Below are positions 54,448 to 63,999 of a DNA stretch of 64,000 nucleotides, one piece after another. The notes under the pieces were generated by a model. That model was given only the letters and a program-made list of their open reading frames with translations. It was not told the origin of the DNA and ran no database searches. The stretch is taken from the NCBI RefSeq assembly GCF_018129965.1, contig NZ_JAFCKW010000001.1, forward strand, positions 682,001 to 746,000, read 5' to 3'. The DNA comes from Bradyrhizobium diazoefficiens (lineage in GTDB: Bacteria > Pseudomonadota > Alphaproteobacteria > Rhizobiales > Xanthobacteraceae). A program made the position numbers and the translations under genes. Numbering within the stretch: the stretch's first letter is position 1; each line of letters begins with the position of its first letter.

Positions 54448-55791
54448 ATGAGGAACGACATCACACGTCGTGACGCCTTGGCGCTGGGCCTGTCTGCTGC
54501 CGCCATCGCGGCAACCGGTGCGCCGGCGAACGCCCAATCCGCCATCAAGGCCGCGGACATCGCGGCCCCGAAACTGCCGATCGAGAAGGGCGCAACCTTG
54601 CGCATGCTGCGACCGGTCCGCTTCGTCCAGGCCGACGAAGACGTGTTCCGCGCCAATGCAGCCAAGTTCACCAAGGAGACCGGGGTCGAGGTCAAGGTCG
54701 ACTTCGTCGGCTGGGAGGACATCAACCAGCAGACCGCGGTGACCTCGAATTCCGGCGCCGGCCCCGACATCATCATCGGCTTCTCCGATGCACCGCACAT
54801 CTACATCGACAAGCTGGTCGAACTGACCGACGTCGCCGACTATCTCGGCAAGCGCTATGGCGGCTGGCTCAACCTCGCCAAGGCCTATGGCAGGAAGTCG
54901 AAGAGCGATAGCTGGATCGGGCTCCCGTTCGGCGCTACCGCCGGTCCCCTGATCTATCGCAAATCGGTGCTCAAATCCGTCGGCTTCGACAAGGCGCCGG
55001 ACGATCCGGCCGGGTTCCTCGATCTCTGCAGGAAGCTGCAGAAGGCCGGCAAGCCCGCCGGCTTCGCGCTGGGCAATGCGGTCGGCGACGGCAACGGCTT
55101 TGCGGACTGGATGATGTGGTCGCACAACTCCTCGCTACTGGACGAGGACGGCAACGTCACCATCAACAGCAAGGAAACCATCGCGGCGCTGAACTATGTC
55201 AAGGAGCTCTACCCGACCTTCATCGCCGGTACGCCCTCCTGGAACGACGTCAGCAACAACCGCGCCTATTCCTCACAGGAGATCGGGCTCACCGCCAACG
55301 GCGTCTCGCTGTATTTCTCGCTCAAGAACGACCCGGCGCTTGCGGCCATCGCCGAGGATTCCGAACATCAATTGTTGCCGAAATTCTTCGCGCCGATCTC
55401 GCCGATGTCGGGGCTGACGCTGAACGCGATGGTGTTCAAGCACAGCCCGTATCCGAATGCCGCGAAGGCCTTCCTGCTGTTCATGCTGGAGAAGGACCAA
55501 TACGAGCCGTGGCTCAATGCCAACAGCGGCTACTGGTCTCAGCCGCTCGCGGCCTACGCCGATTCGGCGGTGTGGAAGGGAGATCCCAAGGTCGCGATCT
55601 TCAAGGACACCATGACCAGCACCTATTACGCCGGCTACAAGGGTCCGATTTCGACGGCCACCGGCGCGGTTCGCGCGGACTATGTGACGGTGCAGATGTT
55701 CGCCGCGGTCGCGACCGGCGCCTCCACGCCGGAAGCCGCCGCCGCCGAAACCGAGCAGCGCTGCAAGCGGTACTTCAGGCGGCAGAGGTAG
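54448..55791 (+). CDS. ABC sugar-binding protein (family 1 solute-binding)
   Basis: This is the periplasmic substrate-binding part of a carbohydrate ABC importer. The 447-residue precursor has a Tat-type signal with TRRDALALGL (6-15) and cleavage near 30, followed by a family 1 fold: FTKETGVEVKVDFVGWEDIN (about 72-91), SNSGAGPDIIIGFSDAPHIY, SWIGLPFGATAGPLIYRKSV and FGPISP-type hinge sequence. Tat export suggests folding before export. GGAGG lies five bases before the ATG. Two permeases follow after a repeat; no ATPase gene is present. Confidence 0.9.
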   Translation: MRNDITRRDALALGLSAAAIAATGAPANAQSAIKAADIAAPKLPIEKGATLRMLRPVRFVQADEDVFRANAAKFTKETGVEVKVDFVGWEDINQQTAVTSNSGAGPDIIIGFSDAPHIYIDKLVELTDVADYLGKRYGGWLNLAKAYGRKSKSDSWIGLPFGATAGPLIYRKSVLKSVGFDKAPDDPAGFLDLCRKLQKAGKPAGFALGNAVGDGNGFADWMMWSHNSSLLDEDGNVTINSKETIAALNYVKELYPTFIAGTPSWNDVSNNRAYSSQEIGLTANGVSLYFSLKNDPALAAIAEDSEHQLLPKFFAPISPMSGLTLNAMVFKHSPYPNAAKAFLLFMLEKDQYEPWLNANSGYWSQPLAAYADSAVWKGDPKVAIFKDTMTSTYYAGYKGPISTATGAVRADYVTVQMFAAVATGASTPEAAAAETEQRCKRYFRRQR

Positions 55792-55794
55792 CGA

Positions 55795-55884
55795 CCGTTA
55801 TTGCGGGCGAAGCGAAGCAATCCAGTCCGTCCCCGCGGCAATAACCTGGATTGCTTCGTCGCTTCGCTGCTCGCAATGACGGTG
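55795..55884. repeat. Intergenic inverted repeat inside a transporter operon
   Basis: GCGAAGCGAAGCAATCCAG at the left and CTGGATTGCTTCGTCGCTTCGC at the right are near-perfect inverses around a 15-base centre; outer TATTGCGGGC and GCTCGCAATGA extend it. It lies between the binding protein and the first permease gene. Confidence 0.85.
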
Positions 55885-55915
55885 TGGTGAATTTAACAGA
55901 CAGGACAACAAGCTG

Positions 55916-56872
55916 ATGTCCGTAACCACACTTCCCCCTCTCGCACTGGCCAGACGGCAACCCTCCTTGCTGGTCCGCCTGTTCGACACCAAGCCGTTCC
56001 TGATCGTGATGTGCCTCGCGCCCGCGATCGGGCTGCTGGCGGTGTTCCTGACCTATCCGCTCGGCCTCGGCATCTGGCTCGCCTTCACCGACACCACGAT
56101 CGGACGCCGCGGCGTCTTCGTCGGCTTCGAGAATTTCCAGTATCTGCTCACCGATCCCCTGTGGTGGAACGCGGTGTTCTACAGCGTGATCTACACGGCA
56201 ATCGCGACCTTCGGAAAGTTCGCGCTCGGCTTCTGGCTCGCGCTGCTGCTCAACAACCACTTTCCGTTCAAGAGCCTCTTGCGCGCGATCATTCTGCTGC
56301 CCTGGATCGTGCCCACCGTGCTCTCGGCGCTGGCGTTCTGGTGGATCTACGATCCGCAATTCTCGATCATCTCCTATCTGCTGGTCGACGTGCTGCATTG
56401 GCGCAGCAGCAATGTCGACTTCCTCGGCTCGCCCTGGCCGGCGCGTTTCTCGCTGATCGCCGCCAATATCTGGCGCGGCATTCCCTTCGTGGCGATCTCG
56501 CTGCTGGCGGGCCTGCAGACCATCTCGCCCTCGCTCTACGAGGCCGCGATGCTCGACGGCGCCAGCGCCTGGCAGCGCTTCCGCTACATCACCTTCCCGA
56601 TGATGATGCCGATCCTCGCCATCGTCATGACCTTCTCGATCATCTTCACCTTCACCGACTTCCAGCTCGTCTACGCCATCACCCGCGGCGGCCCGGTCAA
56701 CTCGACCCATTTGCTCGCGACGCTGGCCTTCCAGCGCGGCATCGCCGGCGGCGAGCTCGGCGAAGGCGCGGCCATCGCGGTGTCGATGATTCCGTTCCTG
56801 GTGTTCGCGACGCTGTTCTCGTATTTCGGCCTGGCACGCCGCAAATGGCAGCAGGGAGAAAGCAATGACTGA
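55916..56872 (+). CDS. Sugar ABC transporter permease (MalF/UgpA type)
   Basis: This 318-residue permease has six predicted membrane helices (first near 35-58). The EAA loop that contacts the ATPase is around 214-233 (EAAMLDGASAWQRFRYITFP). It belongs with the binding protein upstream and the second permease downstream. The start ATG is followed by a Ser-Val-Thr-Thr N-terminus; spacing to the next gene is an eight-base overlap, indicating coupling. Confidence 0.93.
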   Translation: MSVTTLPPLALARRQPSLLVRLFDTKPFLIVMCLAPAIGLLAVFLTYPLGLGIWLAFTDTTIGRRGVFVGFENFQYLLTDPLWWNAVFYSVIYTAIATFGKFALGFWLALLLNNHFPFKSLLRAIILLPWIVPTVLSALAFWWIYDPQFSIISYLLVDVLHWRSSNVDFLGSPWPARFSLIAANIWRGIPFVAISLLAGLQTISPSLYEAAMLDGASAWQRFRYITFPMMMPILAIVMTFSIIFTFTDFQLVYAITRGGPVNSTHLLATLAFQRGIAGGELGEGAAIAVSMIPFLVFATLFSYFGLARRKWQQGESND

Positions 56873-57764
56873 CACCGTCGCGCAACCATCCGTCGCCGAC
56901 GCCAAGGCCGCGCCCGACACCATGGCCTGGGATTCCGGGCTGCGGCGGCTGATGATGATCTACCTGCCGCTCGGCTGCTTCGTGCTGATCCTGCTGTTTC
57001 CGTTCTACTGGATGGCGATCACCTCGTTCAAGCCGAACGCGGAGCTTCTGAACTACAAGGAGCACAATCCGTTCTGGATCACGTCGCCGACGCTGGCGCA
57101 TATCAAGCATCTGCTGTTCGATACCGCCTATCCGCGCTGGCTGTGGACGACGATGCTGGTCGCGATCGGCTCGACCACGCTGTCGCTGATCGCGAGCACG
57201 CTGGCCGCCTATGCGATCGAGCGACTGCGCTTCCGCGGCAGTCCCTATGTCGGCCTAGGCATCTATCTCGCTTACCTCGTGCCGCCGTCGATCCTGTTCA
57301 TCCCGCTCGCCACCGTCGTGGTGCAGTTCGGCCTGTTCGACTCGCCGATGGCGCTGATCCTGGTCTATCCGACCTTCCTGGTGCCGTTCTGCACCTGGCT
57401 GTTGATCGGCTATTTCAAGTCGATCCCCTACGAACTCGAGGAATGCGCGCTGGTCGACGGCGCCACGCGGCTGCAGATCCTGCGGCGGATCACGCTGCCG
57501 CTCGCGGTGCCCGGACTGATCTCGGCCGGCATCTTCTCCTTCACGCTGTCCTGGAACGAGTTCATCTACGCGCTCGCCTTCATCCAGAGCGGCGCCAACA
57601 AGACAGTGCCGGTCGCGATCCTGACCGAACTCGTCACCGGCGACGTCTATCAGTGGGGCGCGCTGATGGCGGGCTCGCTGCTCGGCTCGCTGCCGGTCGC
57701 GGTGTTCTACTCGCTGTTCGTGGACTATTACGTATCCTCGCTGACAGGCGCGGTGAAGGAATGA
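56865..57764 (+). CDS. Sugar ABC transporter permease (MalG/UgpE type)
   Basis: This 299-residue permease has six helices and the EAA loop ELEECALVDGATRLQILRRI (about 190-209) followed by TLPLAVPGLIS. It is the second membrane subunit of the importer. The start overlaps the previous gene by eight bases. It is the last gene of the transporter unit: no ATP-binding protein gene follows, so the ATPase must come from elsewhere in the genome. A perfect hairpin follows the stop. Confidence 0.93.
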   Translation: MTDTVAQPSVADAKAAPDTMAWDSGLRRLMMIYLPLGCFVLILLFPFYWMAITSFKPNAELLNYKEHNPFWITSPTLAHIKHLLFDTAYPRWLWTTMLVAIGSTTLSLIASTLAAYAIERLRFRGSPYVGLGIYLAYLVPPSILFIPLATVVVQFGLFDSPMALILVYPTFLVPFCTWLLIGYFKSIPYELEECALVDGATRLQILRRITLPLAVPGLISAGIFSFTLSWNEFIYALAFIQSGANKTVPVAILTELVTGDVYQWGALMAGSLLGSLPVAVFYSLFVDYYVSSLTGAVKE

Positions 57765-57769
57765 CCGGC

Positions 57770-57789
57770 GACTGCGCGCCAGCGCAGTC
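57770..57789. terminator. Hairpin after the sugar transporter operon
   Basis: GACTGCGC and GCGCAGTC form a perfect eight-base stem with a four-base loop, six bases after the permease stop. No T run follows, so it may be a mRNA-stabilising or factor-assisted end. Confidence 0.5.
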
Positions 57790-57897
57790 GATCGTGCTAT
57801 CGTGATATACTGATTGTTGCATTCGGCTCACGCTGCATCCTGACAGCGGAGCCGATCCCTGGCGCCGTCGATTGTCGCTCCGGAAAGCGAGAATTGC

Positions 57898-58869
57898 ATG
57901 CGTTCGCCGCAGCCCCCATCATTGTCTCGACGCGGTTTCTGCCTGTGTTGCGTCGGCGCCGCGGCGTCCGCCGCTACGTCGGGATGGCTTTCTCCTCGGG
58001 AGGCCTACGCCGAGGCGCGCGGCATCGTCAGCCTGATCAAGGACAGCGCGGCGACGTCGCCGATCACGACTTACAAGCTGCGCGGCAACATCAGCGTGCT
58101 CGAAGGCTCCGGCGGCAATATCGCCGTTCTCACAGGACCCGACGGCAAGCTGCTGATCGATGCGGGCATCCGTGTCTCGCGTCCCCAGCTCACCAAGGCG
58201 CTGGCCGATTTGGGCGCCGATCCCGTCACCCATCTCGTGAATACCCACTGGCACTTCGATCACGCCGACGGCAACGAATGGCTGCATGCAGCCGGCGCCA
58301 GGATCATCGCGCAGGAAAACACCCGAAAGCACCTCGCCGAGGTCCAGCGCGTCGAGGACTGGGACTACAATTTCCTGCCACTCGGCGCGGGCGGAATCCC
58401 CAGTGAAGTCTTTGCGAGCAGCCACAAGCTCAAGCTCAACAAAACCACGATCGACCTGAAATATTTCGGACCTGCCCACACCGACAGCGACATCTCCGTC
58501 AGCTTCGCCGACGCCAACATCGTGCACGTCGCCGACATGTTCTGGAACGGTATCTATCCGTTCATCGACTATTCGACCGGCGGCAGCATCGACGGGATGA
58601 TCAACGCATGCGACGCGAATCTCGCGGCGATAGACAAGGACACGATCGTCATCGCCGGGCACGGCAAGCCAGTCGGCAACAAAGCCGAATTCCAGGCCTT
58701 TCGCGACATGCTCGTCGGAATCCGAGACAACGTCGCCCGGCTCAAGAAGCAGGGACGAACGCGGGACGAAACCGTCGCGGCGAAGCCGACCGCGGCGTTC
58801 GACGCGATCTGGGGGCAGTTCGTGATCGATCCCGGCTTCTTCACGCGGCTGGTCTACCAAGGCGTTTGA
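57898..58869 (+). CDS. Tat-exported MBL-fold metallo-hydrolase
   Basis: This 323-residue metallo-beta-lactamase-fold hydrolase has a Tat-type leader (LSRRGFCLCCVGAAASAATS, about 9-28), so it should act in the periplasm. The zinc motif is NTHWHFDHADG (His117, His119, Asp121, His122), with later ligands likely in GPAHTDSD (His about 193), ADMFWNG (Asp) and AGHGKP (His). Substrates of the fold are varied (lactones, beta-lactams, thioesters). It is followed after 49 bp by a second exported hydrolase gene, then by a third exported gene, so it starts a small periplasmic cassette. Confidence 0.9.
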   Translation: MRSPQPPSLSRRGFCLCCVGAAASAATSGWLSPREAYAEARGIVSLIKDSAATSPITTYKLRGNISVLEGSGGNIAVLTGPDGKLLIDAGIRVSRPQLTKALADLGADPVTHLVNTHWHFDHADGNEWLHAAGARIIAQENTRKHLAEVQRVEDWDYNFLPLGAGGIPSEVFASSHKLKLNKTTIDLKYFGPAHTDSDISVSFADANIVHVADMFWNGIYPFIDYSTGGSIDGMINACDANLAAIDKDTIVIAGHGKPVGNKAEFQAFRDMLVGIRDNVARLKKQGRTRDETVAAKPTAAFDAIWGQFVIDPGFFTRLVYQGV

Positions 58870-58918
58870 ACAAGCGCTCGCTGCCCCGGCGAACTGATCG
58901 TTTTGAAAGGACATTGAT

Positions 58919-59926
58919 ATGAAAATCGCAGAGACCACGCGCGCGCCCGCGCTGCTCGACCGACGCCGTCTCGTTCTGGGGTTGTCCGGAGCAGCTGTCG
59001 CAGTTGCTTCGACGGCAGCATCCGCGAAGCCGGAGCGTGACGAGAAGACCGCCGGCAGCGCCTATCCGGTCACCTACCATCGAACAGCGACCGTCGATGG
59101 CATCAAGATCTTCTACCGCGAAGCCGGACCGAAGGACGCTCCGGTGGTGCTGCTGTTGCACGGCTTTCCTACCTCGTCGCACATGTTTCGCAACCTGATC
59201 CCCGCGCTGGCGGACCGCTACCACGTGATCGCTCCGGACTATCCCGGCTACGGCCAGAGCGACATGCCGCCACGCACGTCGTTCAACTACACATTCGACC
59301 GCTTCGGTGAACTGGTCGGCGGCCTGATCGACCAGCTCGGCGTCACCCGTTATGCGATGTATGTGATGGATTACGGCGCACCCGTCGGCTGGCGGCTGGC
59401 GCTCAAGAATCCCGAGCGCATCTCCGGGCTGATCGTGCAGAACGGCAACGCCTATGACGAGGGGTTGAAGGAGTTCTGGGATCCGATCAAGAAATACTGG
59501 GCCGACGGCTCCGATGCCAGCCGGCAGGCGTTGATGAAGCTGGTCACGCTGGAGACGACCAAATTCCAGTACACCGACGGCATGTCCGACGTGAGCCGGA
59601 TCTCGCCCGACAACTGGGTGCAGGATCAGGCGTTGCTCGATCGTCCGGGCAACAACGAGATCCAGATGGACATGTTCTACGATTACCGGACCAATCTGCC
59701 GCTGTATCCGGCGGTGCAGGCCTACTTCCGCAAGCACAATCCGCCGACGCTGATCGTCTGGGGCAAGAACGACTTCATTTTCCCCGCCGACGGCGCCCAT
59801 CCCTACAAACGCGACCTGCCGCAGGTGGAGTTTCATCTGGTCAACTCAGGCCATTTCCTGCTCGAGGACAGGTTCGACGAGGTCACTCCCCTGATCCGCG
59901 ACTTCCTCGCCCGCAAGATTGCCTGA
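58919..59926 (+). CDS. Exported alpha/beta hydrolase (dehalogenase/epoxide hydrolase type)
   Basis: This 335-residue hydrolase has an exported leader with [20 protein letters not shown] (about 14-33), probably Tat. The oxyanion loop is HGFP (81-84); the nucleophile position is Asp151 in MDYGAPVG, which fits the haloalkane dehalogenase / epoxide hydrolase branch rather than serine hydrolases. The catalytic His is about 312 in NSGHFLLED and the acid near 286 (FIFPADGA). AGGA precedes the ATG by eight bases. It lies between the MBL-fold gene and a DUF6130 gene on the same strand. Confidence 0.9.
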   Translation: MKIAETTRAPALLDRRRLVLGLSGAAVAVASTAASAKPERDEKTAGSAYPVTYHRTATVDGIKIFYREAGPKDAPVVLLLHGFPTSSHMFRNLIPALADRYHVIAPDYPGYGQSDMPPRTSFNYTFDRFGELVGGLIDQLGVTRYAMYVMDYGAPVGWRLALKNPERISGLIVQNGNAYDEGLKEFWDPIKKYWADGSDASRQALMKLVTLETTKFQYTDGMSDVSRISPDNWVQDQALLDRPGNNEIQMDMFYDYRTNLPLYPAVQAYFRKHNPPTLIVWGKNDFIFPADGAHPYKRDLPQVEFHLVNSGHFLLEDRFDEVTPLIRDFLARKIA

Positions 59927-59945
59927 TGGCTCCGAAGGAACGATC

Positions 59946-60404
59946 ATGAGCGCCGCCCTCGACCTCATGGCCGTTCTGGCGGCCTCTACCGTATTTGCAT
60001 CGACTGCCATCGCCCAGAGCGCCCGCGACATGCGCGGGCCCTCTGCACTGGTTGCGATCGAAAATCAGGCGCCCGCACGCTTGATCGTCGATCCGCCGCT
60101 GGCCGAACAACTGGCGCACGGGCTCGTCTTCATCCAGTACGCCACGGAGAATCTTCGTGTCGTGCCGGTGTTCGGCAAGGACGCGCTCGACGTGTCGCCG
60201 CGTATCGGCCACGTCCACATCACGGTCGACGACGCGCCCTGGCATTTCGTCGATGCCAGTGGTGAGACCGTGATCGTGGTCGGACTGCCCCCGGGCCCGC
60301 ACAAGGTCCTGATCGAGTTGGCCGATCCCACTCACCACGTGATCGACCACAAGACCGTCAGCTTCGAGATACCGGTGCCTTCGCCTGCTCTGCCGAGAAA
60401 ATAG
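59946..60404 (+). CDS. Exported DUF6130 family protein
   Basis: This 152-residue protein has a signal peptide (MSAALDLMAVLAASTVFAST, cleavage near 24). The mature part has the conserved beta segment RIGHVHITVDDAPWHFVDAS, then ETVIVVGLPPGPHKVLIELA and ADPTHHVIDHKTV. It contains three His near HVHI and HH that could bind a metal; this is inferred. AAGGA precedes the ATG. It follows the alpha/beta hydrolase by 19 bp and completes a three-gene exported unit. The function of the family is unknown. Confidence 0.8.
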   Translation: MSAALDLMAVLAASTVFASTAIAQSARDMRGPSALVAIENQAPARLIVDPPLAEQLAHGLVFIQYATENLRVVPVFGKDALDVSPRIGHVHITVDDAPWHFVDASGETVIVVGLPPGPHKVLIELADPTHHVIDHKTVSFEIPVPSPALPRK

Positions 60405-60488
60405 CCGGCGGCTGCGGCCTTTCGTCCGATTTCACAAAACTGCAACACGCGATCCGCATAAGACGGCCTCCGCTCACAGGAGACGCAC

Positions 60489-61844
60489 ATGCGCGCGATC
60501 TTTCTTGCCTCCGTTGCAACCATCATTCTCACTGCAAGCACCGCACTTGCGCAGACCGAGGGCGAATTCCCGGCCAAGCTCGCCGGCCATGTCGTGATGC
60601 CGGCCGAGTCGTTCATCGACGCTCCGGCCGACGCCCCCGCCGATCTCAAGACGTCGGGCAAATACACTACCGGCAAGCGCGTCGACGCACTCGGCACCGT
60701 GATGGGCAAGTCCTTCGAGCGTCCGACCGGCGTGTCGCTGCCGTTCAAGGGCCAGCCGCTGCAGGGCCATTCCGGCATCAAGACCATGCCCGACGGCACG
60801 TTCTGGGTGATCACCGACAACGGCATGGGCGCGCGCGCCAACTCGCCGGATTCGATGCTGTATCTCAACCGTTACAAGATGGATTGGGCCGGCGGCCAGA
60901 TCGAGCGCCTGGAGACGATCTTCCTGCACGATCCCGACAAGAAGGTGCCGTTCCGCATCGTGCACGAAGACACCCAGAAGCGTTACCTGACCGGCTCCGA
61001 CTTCGACACCGAAGGTTTCCAGATCATCGGCGACACCTTCTGGATCGGCGACGAGTTCGGTCCCTACATCCTGAAGGCCGACAAATCGGGCAAGATTCTC
61101 GGCGTGTTCGAGACGATCGCCGACGGTAAGCCGGTGCGCTCGCCCGACCATTGGGCGGTGGCGACGCCGGGCGCGCCGGGCGCGACCTACACCAACGTCA
61201 ACCTCCGCCGCTCCAAGGGCTTCGAGGGTTTTGCATCATCCAAGGACGGCAAGTACCTCTACGGCCTGCTCGAGGGCCCGCTGTGGGACGCCGACAAGAA
61301 GGATTGGGAGCGGGTCGACGGCAAGGAAGCCTCCCGCATCCTCGAATTCGACGTCGCCGCGGAAAAATTCACCGGCCGCTACTGGCAGTATGTGTTCGAG
61401 CAGAACGGCAACGCCATCGGCGACTTCAACATGATCGACCCGACGAGCGGCCTGATCATCGAGCGCGACAATGGCGAAGGCACCGCCGACAAGGCCTGCC
61501 CGCAAGGCCAGCGCGGCGAGAACTGCTTCCCCGACATCGCCAAGTTCAAGCGCGTCTACAAGATCGAGCTTTCGGACGCCAATGTCGGCAAGCCGGTGCG
61601 CAAGATCGGCTATATCGACCTGATGAAGATCAAGGACCCCGACAAGAAGGCGCGCAAGCCCCTCAATGACGGCGTCTACACCTTCCCGTTCTTCACCATC
61701 GAGAACGTCGACCGCGTCGACGAGACCCACATCATCGTCGGCAACGACAACAATCTGCCGTTCTCGTCCAGCCGCGATCCCAACAAGGCCGATGACGACG
61801 AGTTCATGCTGCTCGAGGTCGCGGACTTCCTGAAGGCGAAGTAA
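60489..61844 (+). CDS. Exported esterase-like (phytase-like) protein
   Basis: This 451-residue precursor has a signal peptide (MRAIFLASVATIILTASTAL, cleavage near 21) and the esterase-like/phytase-like beta-propeller domain. The domain includes MPDGTFWVITDNGMGARANS (about 99-118), GSDFDTEGFQIIGDTFWIGD and GPYILKADKSGKILGVFETI. The family name is inferred from this pattern, and hydrolysis of phosphate esters is not proven here. AGGAG lies six bases before the ATG. It lies on the same strand as the hydrolase trio with an 84-bp gap, so shared transcription is possible. Confidence 0.85.
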   Translation: MRAIFLASVATIILTASTALAQTEGEFPAKLAGHVVMPAESFIDAPADAPADLKTSGKYTTGKRVDALGTVMGKSFERPTGVSLPFKGQPLQGHSGIKTMPDGTFWVITDNGMGARANSPDSMLYLNRYKMDWAGGQIERLETIFLHDPDKKVPFRIVHEDTQKRYLTGSDFDTEGFQIIGDTFWIGDEFGPYILKADKSGKILGVFETIADGKPVRSPDHWAVATPGAPGATYTNVNLRRSKGFEGFASSKDGKYLYGLLEGPLWDADKKDWERVDGKEASRILEFDVAAEKFTGRYWQYVFEQNGNAIGDFNMIDPTSGLIIERDNGEGTADKACPQGQRGENCFPDIAKFKRVYKIELSDANVGKPVRKIGYIDLMKIKDPDKKARKPLNDGVYTFPFFTIENVDRVDETHIIVGNDNNLPFSSSRDPNKADDDEFMLLEVADFLKAK

Positions 61845-61849
61845 AACTA

Positions 61850-61985
61850 TCTCCCTCTCCCCGCGTGCGGGGAGAGGGTCGGGGTGAGGGGGGCTCTGAT
61901 AGCTGGACTCGCGGAGAGCCCCCTCACCCGCCGCGCTTTCGCGCTTCGCCTCTCCTCGCACGCGGGGAGAGGCGAAGCGGCCTAC
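61850..61985. repeat. Mosaic palindromic repeat (CTCTCCC family)
   Basis: CCCTCTCCCCGCGTGCGGGG followed by AGAGGGTCGGGGTGAGGGGG, and at the right CCCCTCACCCGCCGCGC and CGCACGCGGGGAGAGGC. Inner GGGCTCT and AGAGCCC repeat the theme at 48512. It separates two converging genes. Confidence 0.75.
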
Positions 61986-63652
61986 CCCGCCGGCGCGATC
62001 GTGATGCTCTTGTCCTTCGGCCAGCGCACGCGCCAGGCGAAGTTGATGTCCCTGATCTCGCCGGGCTTGGCGTCGAACGACCATTCCAGCACGCCGCGCT
62101 TGTCGCGGATGTTGCTGGCGGTGGGCGTCGTGGTCGCGGGCAGCATCTCGACGACGATGTCCTCGTTCTCGCTGACCGGCAGCTGGTCCTCGATCGCGAC
62201 GCGAATCGGGAAGTCGTGACCGTTGCGGATCGTGGTCTTGAACGAACGCTCGTCGGTCTTCGACGTCGTGACGAGCAGGCCGGCCGAGCCTTCGTTGCGC
62301 TTGAGCACAGCGCGTTCGATCCTGACCTTGTCGTCGGCGCCGAAGCCAAGCCGCACGATGTCGTCCTTGGCCGAGGCGGAAATCTTGCCACGGCCGACGA
62401 AGATTCCGTCGCGATAGATCGCGACCTTGCCCGGCAGCAATGCCGCATCGTCGGGCTGCTTGAAGCTGGCTTCGAGGAAGGCGGTGGGGTCAAGCACCGG
62501 CGCGGCGCGCACCGCAAGATCGGCGGGCACACTCATGGACATGATGCGCAGACTTTTGGCGCCATCGGCGGCGCCGAGACTGACACGGCCGGGAATCCTG
62601 AAGTTGGCCTGGAAATCGCCGATCTCAGCAATGGCCTGCTGCTCGTCGACGCGTTCGAGCGCGTCCGCGACCTTGGCCATGGCGGGCGATTGGACCTGGC
62701 GCGTCACCGTCGCGGGCCGCGCCAGTTCGGAGGGCGCACCAAGCGCCATCGGCTTCGGCACTTGCGGATATTGCGCCACCAGCGAGCCCAGCTCAGGCGC
62801 GCTGCCGCCGCGACCGATGCGAGCCGTGGAGACGCCGAGCGCGACGTTGGTCCAGTCCTCGCCGGTCGACTGCGTCACCTCGGCGCGGCGGACCAGTTCG
62901 AGCTGCGGCTTGCGGTCCTTGGCCCCGGTGTCGAGGCGGGCATCATAGAGCGGCAGCCAGCGCGCGCTGCGCACGGCATAGGTCACCCGCAGGGTCGCCT
63001 TCGTGGCAGCCGCCGCGGCGACGTCGATCCGCACCTCGAGCTTGCTCGGCGGCTTGGCGGAGCGCTCGGCCTCGAGTTGCGCGAGCTGCCGGTCGAGCTC
63101 GCGCTGCTTTCGCGCGGCATCGCGGATCGCGGCGTCGGCGGTCGCGATCTCCTCGGCGACCGCCGAGAAGGCCGCGCGCCATTCGGCGATCGGCCGCGCC
63201 TCGCCCTTCTCGCCGAGGCCGGCGGGAGAGGCTTCGGCGAAGTGCTGGGCGAATTTGCGCCGCGCATTGGCCGAATCGATCGTGCCTTGCAGGTCGGCGC
63301 GCTGGTCCTTCAGCGCTTCGATGCGCTGGTCGAGCTCGGGCAGGTTGACGGGCGGCGCGGCACGCGGTGGCCGCGCGTCGATCGTACCGATGGTCAGTTT
63401 GGCGCCCGCCTCGCCTTCGACCCGGAGCGACGACGGATCGAGCGACAGCGGAAAGTCCCTCGCGACCAGCGTGCTGTCGCCGGAGGCGAGATCAAGCGCG
63501 ATGGTGCGTGTGACGGTGGCACCGTCCGGATAGACCGTGACCGTGTCGATGGCCGATGTGGCGTCGACATCGGCAGCCCATGACGGCAACGCGGTTGCCA
63601 TGGTCACCAGAACCAGGCTCGTCGTCACCAGACACCTTGCGGTGATGCGCAT
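61982..63652 (-). CDS. MuiA-like DUF4139/DUF4140 exported protein
   Basis: This 556-residue precursor has a signal peptide (about 1-26). The N-terminal DUF4140 part (about 30-90) has IDTVTVYPDGATVTRTIALD; a coiled-coil segment spans about 95-190 (RIEALKDQRADLQGTIDSAN, then KQRELDRQLAQLEAERS). The large DUF4139 part (about 195-550) includes VTYAVRSARWLPLYDARLDT and STGEDWTNVALGVST. The family is called mucoidy inhibitor A-like from an old genetic link; its molecular role is unknown. ATG 63652 has GGAGGG five bases upstream. It is a single gene on its strand. Confidence 0.88.
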   Translation of the reverse strand: MRITARCLVTTSLVLVTMATALPSWAADVDATSAIDTVTVYPDGATVTRTIALDLASGDSTLVARDFPLSLDPSSLRVEGEAGAKLTIGTIDARPPRAAPPVNLPELDQRIEALKDQRADLQGTIDSANARRKFAQHFAEASPAGLGEKGEARPIAEWRAAFSAVAEEIATADAAIRDAARKQRELDRQLAQLEAERSAKPPSKLEVRIDVAAAAATKATLRVTYAVRSARWLPLYDARLDTGAKDRKPQLELVRRAEVTQSTGEDWTNVALGVSTARIGRGGSAPELGSLVAQYPQVPKPMALGAPSELARPATVTRQVQSPAMAKVADALERVDEQQAIAEIGDFQANFRIPGRVSLGAADGAKSLRIMSMSVPADLAVRAAPVLDPTAFLEASFKQPDDAALLPGKVAIYRDGIFVGRGKISASAKDDIVRLGFGADDKVRIERAVLKRNEGSAGLLVTTSKTDERSFKTTIRNGHDFPIRVAIEDQLPVSENEDIVVEMLPATTTPTASNIRDKRGVLEWSFDAKPGEIRDINFAWRVRWPKDKSITIAPAG

Positions 63653-63819
63653 AAAATCCCTCCTGCAGGTCATCGCCGCGCCGCCAGGCGGACGCGCGCG
63701 ATCAAATGCCTCGCCATCGTGGTAAGACGCGGCAGCGAAGGAACTGGTTCGATTGGGGTTTCCGTGAGGCCCTGCGGCGGCAGCACCAAGGCCGCTGGCG
63801 CGCCGCGCGAACGCGGGCG

Positions 63820-63999
63820 TCAGCCGTGGCCGGCGGGACCCTGGAAGATTTTGCGAAGCAAATCCGTCACATTCTTCGCGCCGGCCTTCTTCAGAATGCC
63901 GGCGCGGTAACCTTCGACCGTCCGTGCGCTCAGATTCATGCGCCGGGCGATCTCCTTGTTGGTGAGACCTGCGGCGAGGTGCTCGAGCACGTCGCCTTC
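63820..63999 (-). CDS. LuxR/FixJ-type regulator, C-terminal end (5' end outside window)
   Basis: The visible part is a 59-residue C-terminus with a complete GerE-type helix-turn-helix: LEHLAAGLTNKEIARRMNLS then ARTVEGYRAGILKKAGAKNV. The gene enters the window from the right edge, so the receiver or other N-terminal domain cannot be seen. The HTH wording is closest to two-component response regulators of the FixJ/NarL group. It ends in IFQGPAGHG before a stop at 63822-63820. Confidence 0.88.
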   Translation of the reverse strand, partial: EGDVLEHLAAGLTNKEIARRMNLSARTVEGYRAGILKKAGAKNVTDLLRKIFQGPAGHG

